Below are positions 10,716 to 19,128 of a stretch of DNA of 47,983 nucleotides, one piece after another. The stretch's first letter is position 1. The number at the start of each line of letters is the position of its first letter. The stretch is from Sulfuricella sp. (GTDB taxonomy: Bacteria; Pseudomonadota; Gammaproteobacteria; Burkholderiales; Sulfuricellaceae). The translations under genes and the position numbers were made by a program. The stretch lies in contig JAGXQV010000025.1 of assembly GCA_018336195.1 (NCBI GenBank), positions 1-47,983 on the forward strand, in the 5' to 3' direction. Below the pieces are notes generated by a model. The model worked only from the letters and a program-made list of their open reading frames with translations, ran no database searches and was not told where the DNA came from.

Positions 10716-12014
10716 TCAAGCCGCCTTGGCCTTGCGCTCGTTGGTTTTTTCCACTTCTTCATCCCAGGTGTCCATGCGGACGTAGGGGTTGGTGCGCGGA
10801 TGGACGATCATGTTGGGATCGATGTCGACACCGATGCCTTCAAGGAAGTTGACTAGGCCGACCCGCTCGATCATTTCGCCGGTCCGCTCATGCTCCAGGG
10901 CGTTTTCGGCGAAGAAGTCGATGGTGTTCTGGGCGATTTCCAGCAGACGCTCGTAATCCTCGTCGGACTCCAGCTTCATGAACGGGATCACCACGGTGCC
11001 CATGGTCGCGCCGATCTTCAGCACGCTCTTGCCGCCGATCAGGATGGTCACGCCCTTGTCCTTGCCGGGAGCCAGGGCGCCTGTCATGACGTTGACGCAG
11101 TGCATGCAGCGCACGCAGTCGTGGTTGCTGATTTCCAGGCTCTGGCTGTCGTTGAGTGCGACGCTGGAAATCCCCTCGGCCGGGGAAACGTCCTTGGTGT
11201 CGACCAGGGTGATGGCTCTGGTGGGGCAGCGGCTGATTACGTCGTTGACCAACTCCTTCGCACCGTGTTTGGCGAACCAGGCCTTGCCCAGCGCATCGTC
11301 GGTCTGGATGTTGTCGCGCCAGGTGCCGATCACCGCCATGTCGGAACGCTGAATGGAATTGACGCAATCGTTGGGGCAGCCGGAGAACTTGAACTTGAAC
11401 TTGTACGGCAGGGCCGGGCGGTGCATGTCGTCGAGGAAAGTGTTGACCACCGTGCGCAGGGCGCGGGCTTCGTCGTAACAGGATTGCTCGCAGCGCGCGG
11501 CGCCGACGCAGGACATCGAGGTGCGTACCGCAGGGCCGGCGCCGCCCATGTCGAAACCCATTTCATTGAGTTTGTCGAAAGCCGGCTGGACGTCGGCGGT
11601 AGTCGCGCCCTGGAACATGATGTCGCCGGATTGGCCGTGGAAAGCGATCAGGCCGGAGCCGTGCTCCTCCCACACGTCGCACATCTTGCGCAGGATAGCG
11701 GTGGTGTAGTGCATGCCGGCGGGCGGCTGGATGCGCAGGGTGTGGAACTCGGCCGCAGCCGGAAATAGCGGCTTGTCATTCTCGTCCTTGAGTTCGGTGA
11801 AGCGCGGGATCACGCCGCCGCCGTAACCGAACACACCGACGGTGCCGCCCTTCCAGTAACCCTTCTTGGTCTTGTAGGAAGTTTCCAGTTGGCTTAGCAG
11901 ATCGGCCATCATGTCTTTGTCCTTGGCAAGGCGCTTCAGCCCGGTCACGAAGCTGGGCCACGGGCCGCTCTCCAACTGGTCCAACAAGGGAGTATCAGGT
12001 AATGGCTTGGACAT
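10716..12014 (-). CDS. dsrA: Dissimilatory sulfite reductase alpha subunit DsrA, without DsrB
   Basis: A 432-residue sirohaem/[4Fe-4S] sulfite reductase subunit. The opening TPLLDQLESGPWPSFV is typical of DsrA. The sirohaem-coupled cluster motif is CVGAARC plus SGCPNDC (CX5C and CX3C). An inserted ferredoxin domain shows ISRCPTRA and DCVRCMHCVNVM. AAGGAG is 6 bases before ATG 12014. It converges on the nifHDK terminator, and MFS and core genes lie upstream. No dsrB, dsrC, dsrEFH or dsrMKJOP is adjacent, which is abnormal because DsrA works as DsrA2B2. The oxidative (reverse) type is likely from the host group, not proven. It may be a displaced copy or a solo paralogue. Confidence 0.9.
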   Translation of the reverse strand: MSKPLPDTPLLDQLESGPWPSFVTGLKRLAKDKDMMADLLSQLETSYKTKKGYWKGGTVGVFGYGGGVIPRFTELKDENDKPLFPAAAEFHTLRIQPPAGMHYTTAILRKMCDVWEEHGSGLIAFHGQSGDIMFQGATTADVQPAFDKLNEMGFDMGGAGPAVRTSMSCVGAARCEQSCYDEARALRTVVNTFLDDMHRPALPYKFKFKFSGCPNDCVNSIQRSDMAVIGTWRDNIQTDDALGKAWFAKHGAKELVNDVISRCPTRAITLVDTKDVSPAEGISSVALNDSQSLEISNHDCVRCMHCVNVMTGALAPGKDKGVTILIGGKSVLKIGATMGTVVIPFMKLESDEDYERLLEIAQNTIDFFAENALEHERTGEMIERVGLVNFLEGIGVDIDPNMIVHPRTNPYVRMDTWDEEVEKTNERKAKAA

Positions 12015-12192
12015 CTCTATCTCCTTTTCCAATTGCTCACCCGGCAATCAAGCCGGGCGCATCAGTTCCACTAAATAAAGCGCCACTGCTAGATAGAATA
12101 GTTTCAGCAGTTGGAATTAGTATAGCAATACCCGACAATTTAATTCAAGCTTTTTAGAAAAAGAGAAAAAACATAGCTGAATCGGGGCAGCG

Positions 12193-13506
12193 TCACTTGC
12201 CGGGGACGGGTATCCCATCCTCGCGCCGCGCCACGTACAAGGTTAGCGCCCCAGCGGCGGCCAGCGACCCGGCCAGCAGGTACAGCGCCAGCGTCATGTC
12301 CTTGCCGGCGGCATCGCGGATCATCCCCACCAGTCCCGGGCTGACGTAACCGGCGAGATTGCCGAAGGAGTTGATCCAGGCGATCCCCGCAGCCGCCGCG
12401 GTGCCGTGCAGCATCCCGGTGGGCAGGGTCCAGAAGCACGACAACGCCGCCATGATACCGGCGGTTGCCAAGCTCAGCATCAGGATACCGGTCCAACCGC
12501 CGAGCCCCGGCAACGCACTGGCCGCAAAAGCGCCGGCGGCCAGCAGGCAGGCCAGCGCCACATGCCAACGCCGTTCCCCGCTGGCGTCGGAATGGTAACC
12601 ATACGCCACCATGGCGAATGCCGCGACGCACCAGGGAATCGACGAGATGAGGCCGATCCGGAACGGGTCGGCGGTGAGCGTGTCCTTGATGATTTGCGGC
12701 AGCCAGAAGGAAATGCCGTAGAGCCCCATGACCATGCCGAAGTACACCGCGCCGAGCAGCCATACCTTGACGGAGCGGAATGCCTCCCATACCGATCCAC
12801 CCGCCGGTTTCTCGGTCGCATCCCGCTGCAGGCGGGTTAGCAGCAAATCCCGTTCATCCGCCGCCAGCCACTTCGCCTGGGCCGGGGAGTCGTCGAGAAA
12901 GCGCAGCACCCATAGCCCCATCACTACCGGCAGCGCGCCTTCGATCAGGAACATCCATTGCCACCCTCTGAGCGTCGCCACGCCATCCAGCGCCTTGAGT
13001 ATCCACCCCGACAGCGGGCCGCCGACAATACCGGCGAGCGGAATGGCGGTCATGAACCAGGCGATCATGCGCGCCCGGTAGGCATGGGGGTACCAGTAGG
13101 TGAAATAGAGAATGATGCCCGGGAAAAACCCGGCCTCCGCCACTCCCAAGAGAAAGCGCAGGATGTAGAAAGCCCTCTCGCTGGAGACGAACATGGTGCC
13201 CATGGCGATCAGGCCCCAACTGACCATGATCCGAGCGATCCAGATGCGCGCCCCGACCCTGCTCAGGATCACGTTGCTCGGCACCTCAAGGAAGAAATAG
13301 CCGATGAAGAAAATGCCGGCACCGGCACCGTAGACGGCATCGCTGAAACCGAGATCGGCGCTCATCTGGAGCTTGGCGAAGCCGACGTTGACCCGGTCGA
13401 GATAGGCCAGGACGTAACACAGGAACAGGAAGGGAAGCAGGCGCAGGCTGACCTTGCGGTAGGTCGCCCGCTCGAATGCATCCACAACCGAATCCTTAGG
13501 GTTCAT
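12193..13506 (-). CDS. MFS transporter, anion:cation symporter type
   Basis: A 437-residue major facilitator protein with about 12 hydrophobic segments. The N-terminal FLFLCYVLAYLDRVNVGFAK motif and EVPSNVILSRVGARIWIARI are typical of the anion:cation symporter (phthalate/tartrate/glucarate permease) subfamily. It probably imports an organic acid; the substrate is not readable. It stands alone on the minus strand, 178 bp upstream of dsrA and divergent from the methyltransferase gene. No catabolic genes adjoin it. Confidence 0.9.
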   Translation of the reverse strand: MNPKDSVVDAFERATYRKVSLRLLPFLFLCYVLAYLDRVNVGFAKLQMSADLGFSDAVYGAGAGIFFIGYFFLEVPSNVILSRVGARIWIARIMVSWGLIAMGTMFVSSERAFYILRFLLGVAEAGFFPGIILYFTYWYPHAYRARMIAWFMTAIPLAGIVGGPLSGWILKALDGVATLRGWQWMFLIEGALPVVMGLWVLRFLDDSPAQAKWLAADERDLLLTRLQRDATEKPAGGSVWEAFRSVKVWLLGAVYFGMVMGLYGISFWLPQIIKDTLTADPFRIGLISSIPWCVAAFAMVAYGYHSDASGERRWHVALACLLAAGAFAASALPGLGGWTGILMLSLATAGIMAALSCFWTLPTGMLHGTAAAAGIAWINSFGNLAGYVSPGLVGMIRDAAGKDMTLALYLLAGSLAAAGALTLYVARREDGIPVPGK

Positions 13507-13698
13507 ATCCGGCGGTCGCCGTCAAAAAAAGTCTATTTGTCGTTTTCATCTCGCCTCTCCTGTGCGCATTGTATGCGCGGCTGAATGGGCGCTCCATTAC
13601 TTCATGCCTTCGCGGACAATTGGGGGGGAATTACGGTGGCTATTCGGCGTTCTCCGCAACGGATTGACAAAATCCGGTGCAAAAGCCAGTATCGACCC

Positions 13699-14838
13699 AT
13701 GACCTTGTTTTCCAGCCTTTCTCCCGAAGAAGCCCAGTCCAGCGCACGCCTCGCCGAATTAATCCGTGAAGAAATCACCGCTAGCGGCGGCTGGCTGTCC
13801 TTTGCCCGCTTCATGGAACTTGCCCTCTACGCACCGGGCCTGGGCTATTACAGCGGCGGCGCGGCGAAATTCGGCGCGGCCGGCGATTTCGTCACCGCCC
13901 CGGAGATTTCCGCGCTGTTCGGGCGCACCCTGGCCCGCCAAGCTGCCCAGATCCTCGAAGCGAGCGGCGGCGACCTGCTGGAACTCGGCGCGGGCAGCGG
14001 CAAGCTCGCTTTCGACCTGCTCGGCGAATTGCAGCACCTGGATCGCCTGCCGCGCCGCTATTACATCCTGGAGGTGAGCGCCGACTTGCGCCAGCGCCAG
14101 GGCGAACGGCTGGCGCCCTACGCCGAACGGGTGGAATGGCTGGATGCGCTACCCGACGCTTTCACCGGCCTAATCCTGGGCAACGAAGTACTGGATGCGC
14201 TGCCGGTGCACCTGGTCGAATGGCGGGCCGACGGCTTGGCTGAACGCGGCGTGGTATGGCGGGACGAGGGTTTCGAGTGGGCGAACCGCCCGCTGAAAGA
14301 CAGCCCGCTCCATGACGTCGCCGCCCAACTGGCGCTGCCCGCCGGCTACCGCAGCGAGATCGGGCTGGCGGCACAGGGCCTGCTCGCCACCCTGGCGGAA
14401 CGCCTGGAACGCGGTGCGGCTTTGTTCATCGACTACGGCTTCGGCGCCCGCGAGTATTACCACCCGCAACGTAGCGACGGCACCCTGATGTGCCATTTCC
14501 GCCACCGCGCCCACGACGATCCCTTGGCTTATCCCGGCGTGCAGGATTTGACCGCCCACGTCGATTTCAGCGCCATCGCGGCAGCCGGCGTCGCACACGG
14601 GCTGGCGCTGGCCGGCTACACCAGCCAAGCCCATTTCCTGCTCAATTGCGGCCTTACCGACCTGCTCGGCGAAACATCCCCGGAGCAAGCGGGCACTTAC
14701 CTCCCGTTGGCCGCCCAGGCGCAAAAGCTGGTAAGTCCCGCGGAAATGGGCGAACTGTTCAAGGTCATCGCCTTCGCCAAGGGCCTGGAAATTCCCCTGT
14801 GCGGCTTTGCCCGCGGCGATAAGCGCCATACCTTGTAA
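13699..14838 (+). CDS. MidA/NDUFAF7-family SAM-dependent methyltransferase
   Basis: 379 residues of the DUF185 methyltransferase family, whose mitochondrial members methylate an arginine of complex I. The SAM-binding motif LLELGAGSGKLAFDLL is at about 93-108, with the family signatures GYYSGGAAKFGAAGDFVTAPEIS upstream (read in parts) and FIDYGFGAREYYHP downstream. ATG 13699 gives the usual family length; an in-frame extension upstream has no homology. It is followed 76 bp later by a pteridine reductase on the same strand. The bacterial substrate is unknown. Confidence 0.9.
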   Translation: MTLFSSLSPEEAQSSARLAELIREEITASGGWLSFARFMELALYAPGLGYYSGGAAKFGAAGDFVTAPEISALFGRTLARQAAQILEASGGDLLELGAGSGKLAFDLLGELQHLDRLPRRYYILEVSADLRQRQGERLAPYAERVEWLDALPDAFTGLILGNEVLDALPVHLVEWRADGLAERGVVWRDEGFEWANRPLKDSPLHDVAAQLALPAGYRSEIGLAAQGLLATLAERLERGAALFIDYGFGAREYYHPQRSDGTLMCHFRHRAHDDPLAYPGVQDLTAHVDFSAIAAAGVAHGLALAGYTSQAHFLLNCGLTDLLGETSPEQAGTYLPLAAQAQKLVSPAEMGELFKVIAFAKGLEIPLCGFARGDKRHTL

Positions 14839-14914
14839 GAAACGCGGCGCTACGCGGCTTTCGCGTTAAAATGGTGCGTTCACCCTGAATTCGGGAATTT
14901 GCTCGGAGTCCGCA

Positions 14915-15655
14915 ATGCAAGGCAAAACCATCCTCATTACCGGCGGCGCCAAGCGCGTCGGTGCGGCGATTGCCCGCCGCCTGCACCGCGAGGGCGCATC
15001 CATCGCGATCCACTACCGTTCCTCGGAAGGCGAAGCGAAAGCCCTGGCCGCCGAGTTGAACCTGCAACGCCCGGATTCCGCAGCGCTGGTGAAAGGCGAC
15101 CTGCTCGACCCAGCCGGCTACAGCCGCATCATCGCCGATGCGGTGGGGCTTTTCGGCCATCTCGACGTGCTGATTAACAACGCCTCCAGCTTTTATCCGA
15201 CGGCGGTGGGAGAAATCAGCGAAAAGGACTGGCACGACTTGATCGGTACCAACCTCAAGGCGCCGTTGTTCCTTTCCCAGGCCGCCGCCCCGCAGTTGCG
15301 CAAACGCCACGGCTGCATCGTCAACATCGCCGACATCCACGCCGAACGCCCGATGAAAGCCTACGTGGTGTACAGCATCGCCAAAGCCGGACTGGTGGCG
15401 CTCACTAAGTCGCTGGCCCACGAACTCGGCCCGGAAGTGCGGGTCAACGCGGTCTCTCCCGGCCCTATCGCATGGCCGGAAGACGATCCCAAATTCGACG
15501 AACTGGAGCGCCGCCGCATCATTTCCCACACCTTGCTGAAGCGCGCCGGCGACCCCGACGACATTGCCCGCGCGGTTTGCTATCTCATCAAGGATGCCCC
15601 TTACGTGACCGGCACGGTACTGCCGGTGGATGGCGGCAGGAGCGCCAGCTTATGA
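14915..15655 (+). CDS. Pteridine reductase (short-chain dehydrogenase)
   Basis: A 246-residue SDR enzyme likely reducing dihydrobiopterin, dihydromonapterin or dihydrofolate with NADPH. The nucleotide motif TGGAKRVGAAIA carries the Arg typical of pteridine reductases in place of the usual SDR glycine-rich motif. NNASSFYP and the catalytic YSIAKAG (YxxxK) follow, then NAVSPGPI. GGAG lies upstream of ATG 14915. It sits 18 bp before ttcA, a common betaproteobacterial arrangement. It could be called FolM-like. Confidence 0.9.
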   Translation: MQGKTILITGGAKRVGAAIARRLHREGASIAIHYRSSEGEAKALAAELNLQRPDSAALVKGDLLDPAGYSRIIADAVGLFGHLDVLINNASSFYPTAVGEISEKDWHDLIGTNLKAPLFLSQAAAPQLRKRHGCIVNIADIHAERPMKAYVVYSIAKAGLVALTKSLAHELGPEVRVNAVSPGPIAWPEDDPKFDELERRRIISHTLLKRAGDPDDIARAVCYLIKDAPYVTGTVLPVDGGRSASL

Positions 15656-15673
15656 TTTCGGCCCAAAATTAAC

Positions 15674-16456
15674 ATGACTTCTGAACCCATCAAGCCCCCC
15701 CGTTCCCTGCTCTCCGCCTCCGGCAAGGCCATCGGCGATTACGCCATGATCCGCGACGGCGACCGGGTGCTGCTCGGTCTGTCCGGCGGCAAGGATAGCC
15801 TGGCGCTGCTCCATGTCCTGCTCGCCTTGCAAAAGAAAGCCCCGATCAAGTTCGAACTGGCGGCGTGCACTGTCGATCCGCAGTCGCCGGATTTCCATCC
15901 CGAGCCGCTCAAGGGCTACATGGCCGAACTGGGAGTGAAATATTTCTTCGAGAGCCAGCCCATCGTCGCACAGGCGGAAACCTCAATGCAGGGCGATTCC
16001 TTTTGCGCCTTCTGCTCGCGGCTGCGGCGCGGCATTCTCTACCGCACCGCGCGGGAGAACGGCTACAACGTGCTGGCCCTGGCCCAGCACCTCGACGACC
16101 TCGCCGAAACCTTTTTGATGAGCGCCTTCTTCGGCGGCAAGCTGCGCACCATGCAGGCTCATTACCTCAATGATCGCGGCGATATCCGGGTAATTCGCCC
16201 GTTCATCTACGTGCGCGAGCGCCAGACCCTGGCCTTCGCCCACGCCGCCTCGCTACCGGTCATCATGGAAAACTGCCCGGCCTGCTTCGGCATGCCCACC
16301 GAGCGCCACCACATGAAAACCCTGCTGGCCGACCTGGAAAAGAGTAATGGGAAGATCTTCCCGAGTTTGCAGACTGCCTTGAAACCCCTGCTGGGAGTGC
16401 CCCCTCAACAACCCGCCATGGCGGCCCGACCAACCGAACCGGAGTGCCCATCATGA
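15674..16456 (+). CDS. ttcA: tRNA 2-thiocytidine(32) synthetase TtcA
   Basis: Thiolates C32 of certain tRNAs using ATP and an Fe-S cluster. The PP-loop LSGGKDSLALLH is near residues 38-49. The cluster-binding CAFCSRLRRGILYRTA and the later CPACF pair are visible, as is LAQHLDDLAETF. At 260 residues it is shorter than E. coli TtcA (about 310). The C-terminal tail ends soon after the PSLQTAL segment, in a Pro-rich stretch. The stop overlaps the next start (ATGA). Confidence 0.9.
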   Translation: MTSEPIKPPRSLLSASGKAIGDYAMIRDGDRVLLGLSGGKDSLALLHVLLALQKKAPIKFELAACTVDPQSPDFHPEPLKGYMAELGVKYFFESQPIVAQAETSMQGDSFCAFCSRLRRGILYRTARENGYNVLALAQHLDDLAETFLMSAFFGGKLRTMQAHYLNDRGDIRVIRPFIYVRERQTLAFAHAASLPVIMENCPACFGMPTERHHMKTLLADLEKSNGKIFPSLQTALKPLLGVPPQQPAMAARPTEPECPS

Positions 16457-16725
16457 GCCACAAGCATCTGAGCCTGCTCACCGCAATCTTTCAGGATCCG
16501 GTCAGCGGCAACATTCACTGGCGTGAAATCGAATCCCTCTTGAATCACCTCGGCGCCACGGTCGAACCGGTGCATGGCGCGCGTTTCCACGTCACCCTCA
16601 ACAAGTTCGAATGCATCGTCCACCACCCGCATCACAGCAGCGTGTGCGCCAAGCAGGACGTCAAGCAGTTGCGCGAATTCCTCGCGCGCGCCGGGGTATC
16701 GCCCTCCAGCTACGAAGCCCAATAG
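16453..16725 (+). CDS. HicA-like small protein without HicB partner
   Basis: 90 residues with the HicA mRNA-interferase-like fold pattern: HWREIESLLNHLGATVE, then GARFHVTLNKFECIVHHPH, then VKQLREFLARAGV. True HicA toxins usually show a GSHH-type catalytic histidine motif; here the equivalent region reads HGARFHV, so RNase activity is doubtful. ATG 16453 overlaps the ttcA stop (ATGA), implying translational coupling. No HicB-like antitoxin follows, since the next gene is on the other strand. It may be a domesticated RNA-binding protein. Confidence 0.7.
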   Translation: MSHKHLSLLTAIFQDPVSGNIHWREIESLLNHLGATVEPVHGARFHVTLNKFECIVHHPHHSSVCAKQDVKQLREFLARAGVSPSSYEAQ

Positions 16726-16729
16726 CGCT

Positions 16730-16921
16730 TCAGCGGGGCTGTATCGTGGTCCCTTTGGACGGCCAAATCTCGGTGGCCGCATCCACCAGCGGCACCACCG
16801 TCCCGCCCTGCATGCCGCTCAATTGCTCGATCACCTGAGCATTCAACACCACCTGAATGCGGCTCCCCTGGCGGGCTGAGTGTATTGCCCGCATATCCTC
16901 GAATATTTTCTTGAAGTCCAT
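16730..16921 (-). CDS. Hypothetical 63-residue protein
   Basis: A small protein with no family I recognise. The start at 16921 (MDFKKIFEDMRAIHSAR) is supported by GGCAGGAGATCATC just upstream. No membrane segment. The middle (IQVVLNAQVIEQLSG) is mixed hydrophobic and polar. It is convergent with the HicA-like gene and 4 bp from its stop, and divergent from the DUF1456 gene across 222 bp. It could be a small regulator; nothing in the sequence proves this. Confidence 0.6.
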   Translation of the reverse strand: MDFKKIFEDMRAIHSARQGSRIQVVLNAQVIEQLSGMQGGTVVPLVDAATEIWPSKGTTIQPR

Positions 16922-17143
16922 GATGATCTCCTGCCGCATTATGTCCAAACCGACGGTACTTTAACACCGACCGGGCGTGCGAGAAAACTCGCATTCCTGC
17001 TAGGTATATCGGGCGAACCGGCCCCGGCTTTACCCTAACAGGGGAACGGGTATGGCCTATCATATATAAAAACGTCGGATTGGCTCCCCGCCGCAAGACC
17101 ATGTAGGATGCGAAGCAAAATTCAATCCATTTCGGAGCAAGCC

Positions 17144-17614
17144 GTGATTAATAATGACGTGTTACGCAGCATTCGCTATGCGCTGGACCTGAGCGACGCC
17201 AAGGTCGTGGAGATCATCAAGCTGGCCGAGCGCGACATCGAACAGTCCGAAGTGACGAGTTACCTGAAAAAGGAAGACGAGGAAGGCTTCGTCGATTGTC
17301 GCGCCGACGTGATGGTGGCCTTTCTCGACGGGTTGATCATCCATAAAAGAGGCAAGCAGGAACCCAAGCCGGATCAGCCCCCCAAGAAACCCGAGCGCCG
17401 CCTCACCAACAACGCCATCCTGAAAAAGCTGCGGGTGGCTTTCACGCTCAAGGAAGAGGACATGCACCAAATTCTGGAACACGCCGGGTTCCCGGTTTCC
17501 AAGCCGGAACTAAGCGCCCTGTTCCGCGCCAAAGGCCACAGCAACTACCGCACCTGCGGCGATCAGCTCCTGCGCAATTTCCTGAAGGGCCTGGTCATGC
17601 GCCTGCGCGGTTAA
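17144..17614 (+). CDS. DUF1456 family protein (YehS-like)
   Basis: 156 residues with two copies of the DUF1456 repeat: NNDVLRSIRYALDLSDAKVV at the start and NNAILKKLRVAFTLKEEDMH at about 84-103. The GTG at 17144 is chosen because it gives the family-typical MINNDVLRSIRYAL start with GGAG 6 bases upstream; an ATG 12 codons earlier is less likely. Cytoplasmic, function unknown in all bacteria where it occurs. It is followed 1 bp later by the RIO1-type kinase gene, so both probably form one transcript. Confidence 0.88.
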   Translation: MINNDVLRSIRYALDLSDAKVVEIIKLAERDIEQSEVTSYLKKEDEEGFVDCRADVMVAFLDGLIIHKRGKQEPKPDQPPKKPERRLTNNAILKKLRVAFTLKEEDMHQILEHAGFPVSKPELSALFRAKGHSNYRTCGDQLLRNFLKGLVMRLRG

Positions 17615-17615
17615 A

Positions 17616-18464
17616 ATGAAAATCCCCAAAAGGCTCCAGCCGCTGGTCGAAGACGGCTTGGTCGACGAAGTCATCCGCCAGTTGATGAGCGGCAAGGAAG
17701 CCATGGTTTTCGTGGTGCGCTGCGGCGACGAAATTCGTTGTGCGAAAGTCTACAAGGAAGCCGACAAACGCAGCTTTCGCCAAAGCGTGGTTTACACCGA
17801 GGGCCGCAAGGTCAAGAACAGCCGGCAGGCGCGCGCCATGGAAAAAGGCTCGCGCTACGGGCGCAAGGTCCAGGAAGAAGCGTGGCAGAACGCCGAGGTG
17901 GATGCCCTGTACCGCCTGGCCAGCGCCGGCGTGCGCGTCCCGACGCCGTACAACTTCCACGAAGGCGTATTGCTGATGGAACTGGTCACCGACGCCGACG
18001 GCAATGCCGCGCCGCGCCTCAACGACGTGACGCTGAGCGCGGAACTGGCCGTGGAATACCATCATTTCCTGGTTTTGCAGGTGGTACGGATGCTCTGCGC
18101 CGGGGTGGTGCACGGCGACTTGTCCGAGTACAACGTCCTGGTCGGCGGCGAAGGCCCGGTCATCATCGACCTGCCGCAAGCCATCGACGCCGCCGGCAAC
18201 AACCACGCCCGCGCCATGCTGGAGCGCGACGTGGAGAATCTGGCGAACTATTTCGGGCGCTTTGCCCCGGCGCTGCGCACCACCGATTACGGCAAGGAGA
18301 TTTGGGCGCTCTACGAGAGCGGCAAACTGCGTCCCGACGTCCAGTTGACCGGACGTTTCGAGCGCATCCTGCCGCCCACGGATTTGGTCGGCGTAATGCG
18401 CGAAATCGACGATGCCCGCGCCGAAGAAGCGGCGCGATTGCGCCGGCAAGAGGCGGGAGCGTAA
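17616..18464 (+). CDS. RIO1-type atypical serine/threonine kinase
   Basis: 282 residues. The RIO kinase pattern is present. The ATP-binding region GKEAMVFVVRCGDEIRCAKV has Lys in AKVYKEA. The catalytic loop VHGDLSEYNVLV (HxDxxxxN) comes next, and the metal-binding Asp is in VIIDLPQAID. Eukaryotic and archaeal RIO kinases act in ribosome maturation; bacterial homologues are of unknown target. It is tightly linked to the DUF1456 gene upstream (1-bp gap). Confidence 0.9.
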   Translation: MKIPKRLQPLVEDGLVDEVIRQLMSGKEAMVFVVRCGDEIRCAKVYKEADKRSFRQSVVYTEGRKVKNSRQARAMEKGSRYGRKVQEEAWQNAEVDALYRLASAGVRVPTPYNFHEGVLLMELVTDADGNAAPRLNDVTLSAELAVEYHHFLVLQVVRMLCAGVVHGDLSEYNVLVGGEGPVIIDLPQAIDAAGNNHARAMLERDVENLANYFGRFAPALRTTDYGKEIWALYESGKLRPDVQLTGRFERILPPTDLVGVMREIDDARAEEAARLRRQEAGA

Positions 18465-18577
18465 GGGACCATCCGTGCTAACGCATTACCGTTGTACGGT
18501 ATAGTTACGCAGGGGCGCTTTTTAAGCCTACCCCACCCAACCTTATTTGCCACTTTTTGCCCTGCTGGATACGCATC

Positions 18578-19111
18578 ATGACCCAACTTCGCCCCTTCTT
18601 CCTTCTCCCCCTGTTTTTCCTCGCCGCCTGCGCCACTTCCCAGCCGCCCAAGCCGGCGCAACAGCTCACTATCGCCGAACAGGTAAAGGCACGCCAGGCA
18701 GCCTTTGCGGCACAAAAGAAGGCGTGGCGCGCCAAGTACGTCGAGGGGAAAAACCCCACTGGAACCATCACCACCATAAGCGGCGACACCTATGCGGTGG
18801 CAAAATTCGGTACGCCGGAGGTACTCGCCGAGTATTACATCAAACCCCTCCGCGAAGGCTTCCGCTATTTCAACGAAGTGCGCGAGATTCGCGACAACGG
18901 CAACGACTACCTGATCGAACTGAAGAGCGGCGAAACCGTGAACTCGACGGAAAAACCCAAGGGGCCATTCAGCCGCTATAACCCGAGCAACGACGAAATG
19001 GAACGCTTTAGCGAATTCGAATTCCTCCAGCGTCCGGTGGCGGGCGGCGTGGCGCAGCCGGCGCGAGTTCCCTGGGACGCAGTGAAAACCATCCGCATCA
19101 ACGGGGAATAG
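18578..19111 (+). CDS. Predicted lipoprotein of unknown function
   Basis: 177 residues starting MTQLRPFFLLPLFFLAAC, a short type II signal peptide with lipobox LAAC, so Cys at about 18 would be lipidated. The mature part is rich in Lys and Glu with no recognised domain (EYYIKPLREGFRYFNEVREI, then YLIELKSGETVNSTEK). It is separated by 113 bp from the kinase gene and is convergent with the Rieske gene. It may sit in the inner or outer membrane; function unknown. Confidence 0.82.
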   Translation: MTQLRPFFLLPLFFLAACATSQPPKPAQQLTIAEQVKARQAAFAAQKKAWRAKYVEGKNPTGTITTISGDTYAVAKFGTPEVLAEYYIKPLREGFRYFNEVREIRDNGNDYLIELKSGETVNSTEKPKGPFSRYNPSNDEMERFSEFEFLQRPVAGGVAQPARVPWDAVKTIRINGE

Positions 19112-19128
19112 CTAGCCGCCTTGCCCGG

